Translations under genes and position numbers: made by a program
From: an uncultured Caldilineaceae bacterium
Lineage (GTDB): Bacteria > Chloroflexota > Anaerolineae > Caldilineales > Caldilineaceae
Direction: 5' to 3'
Length of the DNA: 64,000 nucleotides
NCBI GenBank assembly: GCA_951812725.1
Contig: OX638330.1
Coordinates: forward strand, 1,178,001-1,242,000
Shown here: positions 7,430 to 15,893 of the stretch, one piece after another
Layout: each line of letters begins with the position of its first letter
Numbering within the stretch: the first letter of the stretch is position 1
The notes under the pieces: generated by a model
Told to the model about the DNA's origin: nothing
Seen by the model: only the letters and a program-made list of their open reading frames with translations
Database searches by the model: none

Positions 7430-10400
7430 CTACTGTTCAAAATCCTCGGGATACAGCGAAGCCAAAATGTAACTGTCCAGCGGCAGGAATGCTACCGCCA
7501 ACTCCTGAACCTCTGCTGCTGTAACCGCCTCGACACGGCTTTGCACAGTTTCCAGGTTTAGGAAGTTCTCCAGATTTACATTTTCTTCCGCGGCGAAGTA
7601 TTCCAAAACGCTCAGCCAGTAATTGTTCTGTTCCAGCTGTTCTTCGCGCTGGCGCACGATTTGCGCTCTAGCCTTCTCCAGCAGATCGTCTCGGGGCCCG
7701 TCTACCTGTACTTCGGCAATCAGCGCGAATAGCGCATCCACCAATTCCTGAACTCTGCCAGGATCGCTGCCAAAGTAGAGGGAGATTTCGTAGAGACTGT
7801 CCGGGTCGGGTACCATCGAGGCGGAAGCACCATAGGCATAGACTCCGCCAAGAGCCTCTCGCAACTCTTCCCGCATCAGGATATCGAGGATTGTTTCCAA
7901 CATGCGCAGATGCAACCGATTATCCAATGAGTCTTCGCCGGGTCCAGTGAAAAGGATAGTCGTCAAGCTCTGCTCATCCTGTCCGCGATAAACCGGAACC
8001 TCCACCACTCCAACGGGCGGGTCCGGGGCTACGTCGCGCCAAGTCTCAGTCCGGTCGAGTGACGGCAGGTTGCCAATGTATCGCTGCGACCAATCGACCA
8101 TCTGCTCGACGTCGAAATTTCCGACGAAGACAAAGGTGAAGTCACTGAAATCGGCGAATCGTTCCTGATAGATGGCGAATGCACGCTCAAGATCCAGCGA
8201 ATCGATTATGTCCAGCGTAGGAACATTGCGTCGTACCGAATCGCCGTAGCGGGCTTCGATGAAGGCATCAGTTAAGGCGCTGCGTGGGTCGAGTTCGCGA
8301 TTCCGCAACGACTCTGTGTACTGGTCCTTCAGCGTGGCAAAGGCGTCGTCATCAGCGTTGGCAGCAGTGCCGTACAGGTATATAAGCTGGAACAGCGTCT
8401 CGATATATTCCTTACCGGAATAGCCGTGGAATCCTTCTTCAAGTTCGCTGATGTAAGGGGCGACTGAAACCGACTTGTCAGCCAGTAGCCGCTGCAACGA
8501 TGCATAACTCACGTCGCCGACGGCGCTCTGGCTGACTATGCTGTCAATGAAATCCGCCTCAGGATAGTCTTCATCGGTGACCAGTGAGGAACCGCCGGGA
8601 CTGAAAGCGCTGAACAGGATTTCTTCCTCCTTAAAGGAGGTCGGTCTAAGCAGTACTCTGGCACCGTTTGCGAGTGTGAGTTCGGTGATGTTGTAGGTCT
8701 CATCCGTCTGCCGCGAAAGAACCTCAACCGGCTCCGGTATCACGGTCAACAAGGCCGAGACGGCCTCAATGTCCTGGTAGGCGTCAACCTGCTTGATTCG
8801 AACTTCTTCGAAAACAGTTGCAAGTTCTTCCTGGGTGGGCAGGCTGTCGGCATCCCGCTCCGGGCCGACTACGAACACAGAGCGGTTGCTGCCACCTACA
8901 TACTGTTCCGCCCTTTGGTTCACATCGTCGCGGCTGATACCTTCAAGCAATCGTTCAACCAAAGCAAATTCCACGGCAATGCCTGGCACGGTTTCGTTCT
9001 CAAGGTAGTTGCGGCTATATTCGCTGGCCAGTGAATGATTGCGCAGGTTTTCACGGTCATTGAAAAGCCGTTCATATGTGTTATATATGTCCGACTTGGC
9101 TCGTTCAACTTCGGCGGCTGTAAATCCGTGACGGCGCACCCTTTCCACTTCGGTCAGGGCAGCATCCAGGCTTGAGAGGACTTCGCCTTGGCGCACCTGC
9201 ACGCCAACTACCTGATAGTTGACACCCCGTATCAATTGCCCCTCATTGACAAAAGCCCCCAGAAACGGCGATTCAGCCTCTCTGGTGATATCGTCGAGCC
9301 GGAAATTGAGCATGGTATAGAACAGATTGCCGATCAATCTATCGCGAAAAACTCCGGCATTGTTCAGGTCAGCGGCGGCCTGTCTGTAGATGATCTGGGC
9401 AAGTGTAACTGGGAATTCCGGATCGGTGAGGATCAGATAGCCTGTGTCTTCGTAGTCGGGCAGAGAATAGGAAACCCTGGGCCGGACGGTTTCCGGAGCG
9501 GTCAACCCGCCGAAATGCTCAGTAATCTTGGATTCGATGGCGTCAACGTCGATATCGCCCACCACGATCACAGCCATAAGATCAGGCCGGTACCAGTCCT
9601 GGTAAAATCTGCGCAAAGTATCTGCCGGCGTGTTTTGGACAATTTCCATGTCACCAATCGGCATGCGGTCGGTGTAGCGGGATTCGCCCAGCAGAAGCGG
9701 GAACAGTTGTTTGTTCAACCTGCCGCTGGCATTTTGGTCTCTTAAGCGTTCCTCTTCCAGGATGACACCGCGTTCACTTTCCACTTCTTCATCGGAAATA
9801 GTCGCCCGGCTAGCCCAATCCTCCGCAACCTGGAACGTCGTCCCAATTATGTCTTCGTCGTCAGTCGGGAATTCTAGAAAATAGACCGTTTCGTCAAAAG
9901 AGGTGTAGGCGTTTACGTCCGGCCCAAAGGACATGCCGACGCTTTCGAAGTAATCTATGAGCGCCTGTTTAGGGAAGCGTTCGGTTCCGTTGAACATCAT
10001 GTGTTCAAGAAAGTGTGCTAGACCCAACTGGTCGTCATCTTCCTGCACTGAGCCTGCATTTACCACCAGCATCAGTGTGGCGCGATTGGCAGGCTCTGTA
10101 TTATGGCGGATGTAATAGGTCAGGCCGTTGTCCAGTTTCGCTTTGCGAATAGCAGGATCCATGGCAATGGGCGCATTCATGTCAAGCGTATCGCTGTCGA
10201 GATCCAGAAATGCTTGCGCCTGTTCCTGTTCTACTGCCGCCGGTGTCGGCGACTGCGCCTGTTCCGCGCTGGACTCTGTCGCTGCCGACGAACTCGGGGA
10301 GGAAGAATCGATCCCTTCGCAACCGCTTGCCAGCAATGCCAAAAGGACAAGAAGGCCAGCAAGAAGCTTTACGTTATTCAACTTGCGTCTGGTTGTCGTT

Positions 10401-10456
10401 CTGTCCTTCTGCCTGGAGGAGGACTCCACTGCCGATATTGTCGCGTCTTTCTTCAT
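7430..10456 (-). CDS. M16-family zinc metallopeptidase, lipoprotein, two-module
   Basis: 1008 residues from ATG 10456, which has AAGGAG six bases upstream; a GTG 24 bases earlier is less likely. Residues 31-46 are a lipoprotein signal ending in LASGC with Cys46 as the lipid site, so the enzyme should sit on the outer face of the membrane. The inverted zinc motif HFLEH lies at 148-152 (His148, Glu151, His152). The distal Glu is in the SERGVILEEE segment about 75-80 residues later. The second half (about 560-1008) repeats the M16 fold without HxxEH, as in pitrilysin/PqqL-type enzymes where it only helps close the chamber. The likely role is degradation of small peptides in the envelope. It stands alone, with the terminator at its 3' end. 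Confidence 0.93.
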   Translation of the reverse strand: MKKDATISAVESSSRQKDRTTTRRKLNNVKLLAGLLVLLALLASGCEGIDSSSPSSSAATESSAEQAQSPTPAAVEQEQAQAFLDLDSDTLDMNAPIAMDPAIRKAKLDNGLTYYIRHNTEPANRATLMLVVNAGSVQEDDDQLGLAHFLEHMMFNGTERFPKQALIDYFESVGMSFGPDVNAYTSFDETVYFLEFPTDDEDIIGTTFQVAEDWASRATISDEEVESERGVILEEERLRDQNASGRLNKQLFPLLLGESRYTDRMPIGDMEIVQNTPADTLRRFYQDWYRPDLMAVIVVGDIDVDAIESKITEHFGGLTAPETVRPRVSYSLPDYEDTGYLILTDPEFPVTLAQIIYRQAAADLNNAGVFRDRLIGNLFYTMLNFRLDDITREAESPFLGAFVNEGQLIRGVNYQVVGVQVRQGEVLSSLDAALTEVERVRRHGFTAAEVERAKSDIYNTYERLFNDRENLRNHSLASEYSRNYLENETVPGIAVEFALVERLLEGISRDDVNQRAEQYVGGSNRSVFVVGPERDADSLPTQEELATVFEEVRIKQVDAYQDIEAVSALLTVIPEPVEVLSRQTDETYNITELTLANGARVLLRPTSFKEEEILFSAFSPGGSSLVTDEDYPEADFIDSIVSQSAVGDVSYASLQRLLADKSVSVAPYISELEEGFHGYSGKEYIETLFQLIYLYGTAANADDDAFATLKDQYTESLRNRELDPRSALTDAFIEARYGDSVRRNVPTLDIIDSLDLERAFAIYQERFADFSDFTFVFVGNFDVEQMVDWSQRYIGNLPSLDRTETWRDVAPDPPVGVVEVPVYRGQDEQSLTTILFTGPGEDSLDNRLHLRMLETILDILMREELREALGGVYAYGASASMVPDPDSLYEISLYFGSDPGRVQELVDALFALIAEVQVDGPRDDLLEKARAQIVRQREEQLEQNNYWLSVLEYFAAEENVNLENFLNLETVQSRVEAVTAAEVQELAVAFLPLDSYILASLYPEDFEQ

Positions 10457-11462
10457 TATAGACTCCTTAGGTTCTCTCACGTTGGAATTAAACCTACCGC
10501 CGCTTACCAGTGTAACATTTGAATGTGAAGATCCTGTTGCCTTTTGCCTTAGGTACCTTAATCAAGGGGAGTAACACCAGACATCTCTTTGCGCTACTAA
10601 CGGCCGGAGCCACCGACAGGCCGTTACCCTGCAAATGCTGTAAGTCACTTATCTGGACCTGGCAGGTTTTTTCTGGGTTACATTGGCGTGTGGATTTCTC
10701 CTCAATGACATCTGAACGGCCCGAGAGACAGCAGGGAAACCTTCAATCTGATCCTAATGATTCGCCAACGAACTTTGGCACCGGGTTAATGGTGGCGTCG
10801 GCAAGGTTACACGGGGCGAGGCGACGCAAATTGAATGTTTGACCCAAAAAAGTATACGTGATCTGCAGACCAATCCCAAAAAACTAGGGAAAAAAAGAGG
10901 TCTTCCCCTATTCGTTTCAGGCGACACATCCAAAAAGGCCGGGCCACTGGGGAGCGACGGTACTGCAAAAAGTAGGATCTTCAAGGTGGTGAATAGGAAC
11001 GAGCCTGAGAATGTAGTCCAATGCGGGACTTCGAATCACTTTTGCCCACTAAGATCAAGTTTCACGAACGGAATCTGTAAGCCATGTGTCTATCGAACCC
11101 AATGCTGAACTTTGAATGGTGCTAAGTAATTGTAGACCGGCTCCGTATGTAATGACGCTCGCGGAACGCGGTCTCAGAATATGGGAGTCTGGGGATACCT
11201 GAAAAGCACTTCCTTCTAAGGACAACCAGACAGAAGCAGCTTGACAATTCAAGCTCGTCTGCCATACAATGACGAGCAACTAGAAACCAGTTGGAAGTCA
11301 AAAGGGCAGGACTGGAGTGTTCCTTCGTTTCCTCTCCTGGCCGCCCCCTTGTAGCAGCGGATAGGTTAGTCATTGATTGGGCTCAGACCGCTGCTTTGGA
11401 TTACCGGCTTCATCCAAGCCGTCACACCGGCGGCGAACCCGCAAATAGGCAAGGAGACGACT
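10457..11462. other. 1-kb intergenic region between M16 peptidase and nirA
   Basis: The two flanking genes are divergent. No credible coding sequence is seen. It holds an eight-base inverted repeat TAACGGCC/GGCCGTTA (10598-10605 with 10619-10626) and a sigma70-type promoter at 11241-11270 for the rightward operon. The rest is AT-richer than the genes. I looked for known riboswitch cores and found none that I could support. Confidence 0.5.
11241..11270 (+). promoter_or_regulatory. Sigma70-type promoter for the nirA operon
   Basis: A perfect -35 box TTGACA (11241-11246) and a -10 box TACAAT (11265-11270) are separated by 18 bases. The predicted start is near 11277, leaving a leader of about 185 bases before the nirA GTG. 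Confidence 0.6.
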
Positions 11463-13721
11463 GTGTCGAACATCGGATGGAAAGACGTTCTTTCGGAAGA
11501 TATGCCCGTTGAACTGGCCCACGAGATCGATATTTTTGAGGGCCAGATGGAGCTGATGGGCCAGGGGAAACTTGACGAAAAGGTTTTTGCCGAAACGCGT
11601 CTGCGTCGCGGCGTGTACGGCCAACGATACGACAATGGCCAGCGGCACGACGGTTTCGAGAGCCGGGAGCTTGCATTTGAGGAATTGGAGCGCATCAAGG
11701 GGCCCGATACGCTTTGGCATGCACCTGGGATGCAGCGCATCAAAGTGCCTAGCGGCGGACTGACACCGAAACAGCTTGATGTGCTAGCCCAGGTCGCCGA
11801 CGAATATTCCGACGGCATTTTGCACATCACCACCCGCCAGGATATTCAGCTGCATTTCGTGCATATCGAGGATACGCCGGACATGATGCGCCGATTGGCC
11901 TCGGTTGGCATTACCACTCGAGAAGCCTGCGGCAATTCTGTCCGCAACGTGACCTGCTGTCATCTTGCCGGCGTTTGCCGTACAGAGGTCTTTGACGCCA
12001 CACCCTACTCCAACGCCTTTGCCGATTTCCTGCTCGGCCATGACGATGTGCAGGATTTCGGGCGCAAGTTCAAACCGGCCTTTTCGGGCTGCGAAAGCGA
12101 GGCTTGCGGCCTGGTGATGATGCACGACCTTGGCTACCTCGCCCAGATCCAAGAGGTGGACGGCAAGCCGAGACGCGGCTTCAAGGTCTATGTGGGTGGC
12201 GGCTTGGGAACGGTACCCCACCAGGCCAAAGTGCTGAGCGAATTCACGACGGAAGAGGAGATTCTGCCGCAGGCACAGGCAGTGTCGCGCGTTTTCGCTC
12301 GGCTGGGCGAAAAGCGGAACCGAAACCGCGCCCGCATCAAGTTTCTCGTGGCTAAGGTTGGCATCGAAGAGTTCCGCCGCCTTGTTGAAGAGGAGCGTAA
12401 GACGCTGCCTCACGATGACCGCTGGACAGCCTATCTCGATACGCTTCCCCATTACGAAGAGAAGCCGTCGAGGCCGCCGACTTTCCTGAACGGCCAGGTG
12501 GGCTCTTCCGAGTTCAACCAGTGGTTTGCGACAAATGTCTATAGCCAGCGCCAAGACGGGTATAGCGTTGTGACCGTAAACCTGCCCTTGGGTGATCTGA
12601 CTTCGAAGCAGACGTGGGAACTGGCCGACGTCGCCCGTAAATACGTCGGCGACAATGTTCGATCCACCGTGGAGCAAAACATCGTCCTTCGTTGGGTCTC
12701 CGACTCTGACCTGCCCAACCTGTACGAAGAATTGAAAGCAATCGGCCTGGGCGACTCCGGCGCCGGCACTATTGTCGACATTACGGCCTGCCCCGGTACC
12801 GATACCTGCAAACTGGGCATTGCCTCTTCGCGGGGGCTTGCCGGTGAACTCCGCACACGATTGACCGTCAAGAGCGCCTCTTTGCCTGACGCAATCAAGG
12901 ACCTGAAGATCAAGATCAGCGGCTGCTTCAACTCGTGCGGCCAGCATCACGTGTCCGACATAGGGTTCTTTGGCAACAGCCGCCGCTCCGGCAATTTCAA
13001 GATGCCTCACTTCCAGGTAGTCCTGGGAGGCATGTGGCGTGAGAATGCCGGCAGTTACGGACTGGCTGTGGGCGCGGTCCCCTCCAAGACCGTTCCCGAG
13101 GTAGTCGATGTAATCACTAACCGTTATGTGGAGGAAAGGTCCAAAGGGGAAACTTTCCAGGAGTGGATCGGCCGTATTGGCAAGAAGGAAGCCCGCAGTA
13201 TGATTCAGCCCTTCATGAAACTGCCTGACTTTGAGCAGCAGCCGGAATTCTTCTCGGATTGGGGCGATCCCCGCGTATTCAGCCTCGGCGATATAGGCAT
13301 CGGCGAATGCGCCGGCGAGGTTGTCTCACTGTTTTCAATGGAGATCTCGCCGGCAGAATCGGAAGCCTTCGAGGCACAGGTCGCGCTGGATGAGAACGAC
13401 CCGGCGCGGGCGGACGCGATGGCCTATTCGTCGATGGTCAAGGCAGCCAGAGCGTTGGTGCGGACCCAGTTCCTTGACGTGGGCGACAGTCCTGATCGTA
13501 TTGTAGAGGAGTTCAAGAGCCGCTTTTTCGACACTGAACTCTTCTTCGATCAGTATGCGAAGGGAAAATTCGGCCAGTACCTGTTGGACCGGCACAATAA
13601 CCCCAATCCGAACCCCGACAACGATTCCGCCCACAGGCTGATCGAGGAGGCCCTGCTGTTCATCGAGGCCACTCATGTCTGCGAATCCAAAGTCGGCGGC
13701 AATGTCCTGATTGAGATTTAA
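11463..13721 (+). CDS. nirA: Ferredoxin-type nitrite/sulfite reductase, siroheme and [4Fe-4S]
   Basis: 752 residues. GTG at 11463 is chosen because AAGGAG lies six bases upstream; reading could go further up but without a ribosome site. Two pseudo-symmetric halves are visible, each with a ferredoxin-like start (WHAPGMQRIKVPSGGL; YSVVTVNLPLGDLTS). The cluster/siroheme ligands are Cys443-x5-Cys449 (TACPGTDTC) and Cys488-x3-Cys492 (SGCFNSC). The enzyme carries out the six-electron reduction of nitrite to ammonia or sulfite to sulfide; the sequence alone does not decide which. About 190 residues after the usual end (from about 560) form an extra C-terminal domain with DPARADAMAYSSMVKAAR, which may be a helical accessory part. 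It is the first gene of an operon with the two genes downstream. Confidence 0.9.
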   Translation: MSNIGWKDVLSEDMPVELAHEIDIFEGQMELMGQGKLDEKVFAETRLRRGVYGQRYDNGQRHDGFESRELAFEELERIKGPDTLWHAPGMQRIKVPSGGLTPKQLDVLAQVADEYSDGILHITTRQDIQLHFVHIEDTPDMMRRLASVGITTREACGNSVRNVTCCHLAGVCRTEVFDATPYSNAFADFLLGHDDVQDFGRKFKPAFSGCESEACGLVMMHDLGYLAQIQEVDGKPRRGFKVYVGGGLGTVPHQAKVLSEFTTEEEILPQAQAVSRVFARLGEKRNRNRARIKFLVAKVGIEEFRRLVEEERKTLPHDDRWTAYLDTLPHYEEKPSRPPTFLNGQVGSSEFNQWFATNVYSQRQDGYSVVTVNLPLGDLTSKQTWELADVARKYVGDNVRSTVEQNIVLRWVSDSDLPNLYEELKAIGLGDSGAGTIVDITACPGTDTCKLGIASSRGLAGELRTRLTVKSASLPDAIKDLKIKISGCFNSCGQHHVSDIGFFGNSRRSGNFKMPHFQVVLGGMWRENAGSYGLAVGAVPSKTVPEVVDVITNRYVEERSKGETFQEWIGRIGKKEARSMIQPFMKLPDFEQQPEFFSDWGDPRVFSLGDIGIGECAGEVVSLFSMEISPAESEAFEAQVALDENDPARADAMAYSSMVKAARALVRTQFLDVGDSPDRIVEEFKSRFFDTELFFDQYAKGKFGQYLLDRHNNPNPNPDNDSAHRLIEEALLFIEATHVCESKVGGNVLIEI

Positions 13722-13730
13722 GCCCGGCCT

Positions 13731-13764
13731 GTTGACAGTCGCTTTAGTGCCAGCGACTGTCAAC
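13731..13764 (+). other. Inverted repeat between nirA and the next gene
   Basis: A perfect 13-base stem (GTTGACAGTCGCT with AGCGACTGTCAAC) has an eight-base loop. There is no T-run; instead TATAAT follows at 13769-13774. It could be an operator, an mRNA-stability element or a processing site between nirA and the downstream pair. A related GTTGACA/TGTCAAC palindrome recurs at 62120-62147. Confidence 0.5.
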
Positions 13765-13795
13765 GAGCTATAATTCACTGCCGCTGGAGCATAAG

Positions 13796-14404
13796 ATGAT
13801 TGCACCCCAACGCCTGTGCGTAAAGTTTTATTTTGAAGAGCTTTCGGTCGACGTCGATACTTTCATTCCTGTCTTTCACCGCTGGATACGGGAAGATGTC
13901 GTGTCGAACGAGATGCTGCTCGACGTGGCCGACTACAAACATATCCCGGACGGGCCGGCGATATTTCTCATCGGTCACGAGGCTGACTATGTTATTGACT
14001 TTACCGACGGCAGACCCGGCCTCCTGTATGTCCGCAAACGTGACGCTGGTTCCAGCTTGTCAGATGCTCTGGGCACGACGCTGACTCAGGCGTTGAACGG
14101 GGTAAAACTGGCAGAAAACGATGTGGAACTGGCTGGCAAATTGAAGCTGCGAACCGACGGCGCCACCATTGTTCTCTTAGACAGACTAAGCTACCCCAAC
14201 GCCTCCTCCAATGGCGACGGCGCCAGTTCCGCCGCCGATGCTGCCCAGGCCCAACTCGCAGAAAACCTGACCGCGCTATTTGGGAGTGATGCCACCGTCA
14301 CTCGAGTGGCTAACGACGAACGCGAGCCTTTGACTTTCGAACTGAGCGCGCCATCCGCTCCAAACGTGGACACTCTTCTTAGCCAACTGGAAAGTGTGAA
14401 CTGA
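13796..14404 (+). CDS. Hypothetical protein in the nirA operon (202 aa)
   Basis: ATG is preceded by a weak GGAG. The N-terminal 90 residues look like a compact alpha/beta domain (KFYFEELSVDVDTFIPVFHRWI, then IPDGPAIFLIGHEADYVIDF). The middle is Ala/Ser-rich (SSNGDGASSAADAAQAQ) and the C-terminus contains LFGSDATVTRVANDE. No membrane segment or metal motif is seen. I do not recognise a named family. Its place between a siroheme reductase and a TrpD2-like protein suggests a role in the same process, perhaps in cofactor or substrate handling, but this is inference from position only. Confidence 0.7.
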   Translation: MIAPQRLCVKFYFEELSVDVDTFIPVFHRWIREDVVSNEMLLDVADYKHIPDGPAIFLIGHEADYVIDFTDGRPGLLYVRKRDAGSSLSDALGTTLTQALNGVKLAENDVELAGKLKLRTDGATIVLLDRLSYPNASSNGDGASSAADAAQAQLAENLTALFGSDATVTRVANDEREPLTFELSAPSAPNVDTLLSQLESVN

Positions 14405-14454
14405 GCAGCGTTCTCCTCTTCCCATCTCTCACAGGGCAGTAAGGACAAATCCGG

Positions 14455-15519
14455 ATGCTGGCCACAACTGCTGAATCCCGTTCCATCTATGAAACGGACC
14501 GGGATCCGGACGCCTTTATCCCTTTCATAAAGGCGGTCGGCCGCGGGGAGAAACTGAAGCGTGACCTCACCTATGAGGAGTCGGTAGAAGCTCTGCGCCA
14601 GATCGTTGAGCAGACCTGCTCACCGGCACAAGCTGGCGCATTCCTGATTACCCAGCGGGTGAAGGGAGAGGCCGTTGATGAGATCCGGGGATTTACCGCA
14701 CTGCTGCGGACGGAAACGATCACCCAAATCCATCCGAGCGTGGAGGGGTTGCTCGACCTAGCCGTGCCCTACGACGGCAAGGTCAAGAGCGCGCAGCTGG
14801 CGCCAGCCGTTGCCATCGTTCTTGCAGAGGCCGGGATGCCGGTAGTGCTGCATGGCGACGAAGACGTACCTACCAAGGCCGGTATCGGGCCGGGGCCGGT
14901 TCTGCGTGCAATGGGTGTGGCCGACGACCTTGATCCGAAAGATGTGCAGCGCATGATTGAATCGGTCGGCGTCGGCTACTTGGCGGCTGCCCGTTTTGCC
15001 CCTCAGTGGCACGCACTGCTACCTTTGAGACGTCAGTTTGGCCTTCGAACTGTTCTCAATAGTGTGGAAAAGTTGCTTAACCCCGCCAATGCACCCTATC
15101 AGGTAAGCGGTTTCTTTCATGGGAACTACATCGAGCGCCTGCGGGACGTACAGACGGGAACCAAGCGCAGCTTTATCGTTCAGGGGGAGGAGGGATCGGT
15201 TGAAATGGCGGTCGGGCGCAAATCACATGTATTTGCCGAAGACGCGGCCAACGATTTAATCCTGGATCCTGCTTCCCTTGGCCACACAGAGCGCGTGCGC
15301 GTGCCCGCGCCGGCTGACGCCGCAGGCCATGCCGCGCTCAACGCGGCTGTTATCGCCTCGTCCCGTTGTGAGGCGACCGAGCAGGTTTGTCTGACGGTTG
15401 GAGTCATTCTTCATCTCTTCGATCTGGCCCAGAGTGTTGCCGACGGCATTGACCGGGCCCGCAATATCCTTGTCACTGGCGCCGCGCAGGCCCGCCTGGA
15501 ACGAGCGAAGGCGACGTGA
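14455..15519 (+). CDS. TrpD2/YbiB-like glycosyltransferase-family protein
   Basis: 354 residues with AAGGA upstream of ATG. The order of elements follows the anthranilate phosphoribosyltransferase fold: a helical N-terminal domain (LTYEESVEALRQIVEQTCSPAQAGAFLITQRVKGE), then a nucleoside-phosphorylase-like domain (VVLHGDEDVPTKAGIGPGPVLRAMGV; LNSVEKLLNPANAP). The phosphate loop of true TrpD (KHGNR-x-[S/T]) is altered to LHGDEDVPTK, as in TrpD2/YbiB proteins, whose E. coli member binds nucleic acid rather than making tryptophan. No other trp gene is nearby. It is co-directional with nirA and probably in its operon, so it is unlikely to be the biosynthetic TrpD. Confidence 0.8.
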   Translation: MLATTAESRSIYETDRDPDAFIPFIKAVGRGEKLKRDLTYEESVEALRQIVEQTCSPAQAGAFLITQRVKGEAVDEIRGFTALLRTETITQIHPSVEGLLDLAVPYDGKVKSAQLAPAVAIVLAEAGMPVVLHGDEDVPTKAGIGPGPVLRAMGVADDLDPKDVQRMIESVGVGYLAAARFAPQWHALLPLRRQFGLRTVLNSVEKLLNPANAPYQVSGFFHGNYIERLRDVQTGTKRSFIVQGEEGSVEMAVGRKSHVFAEDAANDLILDPASLGHTERVRVPAPADAAGHAALNAAVIASSRCEATEQVCLTVGVILHLFDLAQSVADGIDRARNILVTGAAQARLERAKAT

Positions 15520-15744
15520 AGGGCCCAAGGATCCAAGTTTCCGAAGACGGTTGTTGAACGGCGCGAACCGCTACCTCACTTTCCCCTTTCCCATTTCTCC
15601 CTTCTTTTGCAACAGAAATAAGTCACATACTGTTTTGTCCTGACCGTCCCTTTATTCTCGGCGCCAGACAGGCGATCCGATTGGGTATTCGGTAAGAAGC
15701 CGCGACGTCTGTTGAGCAGCGCTGTCGGGAAGAAGACGTAACGT

Positions 15745-15893
15745 CGGTGAGGCATGCTTTTGGAGGAGGGCGTTACGGGAGGTGTGCCTCCACAAGAGAG
15801 GGCCGAAGGCCCGACCGCCCAAATGCTATTGGAGAGCAGAGTGAACCAAATTGAGGGTCAACACCTTTGCTGGCAACGTTCAGGGTTGCGAGT
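15745..15893 (+). repeat. Double-hairpin repeat, copy B with right-hand extension
   Basis: The core is 15745-15825. Its first hairpin is GGAGG-TGTG-CCTCC instead of the GGGGC-GCA-GCCCC of copies C-E, so the sequence differs but pairing is kept. The second hairpin is GGGCC-GAA-GGCCC followed by GACCGCC. Similarity to copy C resumes at 15862-15893 (CACCTTTGCTGGCAACGTTC and on). That part overlaps the 3' end of the cca-type gene, so the last codons of that gene are repeat-derived. The rest of 15520-15879 shows nothing else. Confidence 0.8.

Noticed and set aside
10840-11240. Possible riboswitch upstream of nirA
   Set aside because: Some GC stems and A-runs are present, but no known aptamer core could be traced, and most of it lies upstream of the predicted promoter.
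11784-13010. 408-codon open frame on the minus strand
   Set aside because: Antisense to nirA. The long opening follows from GC-rich codon bias of the real gene.
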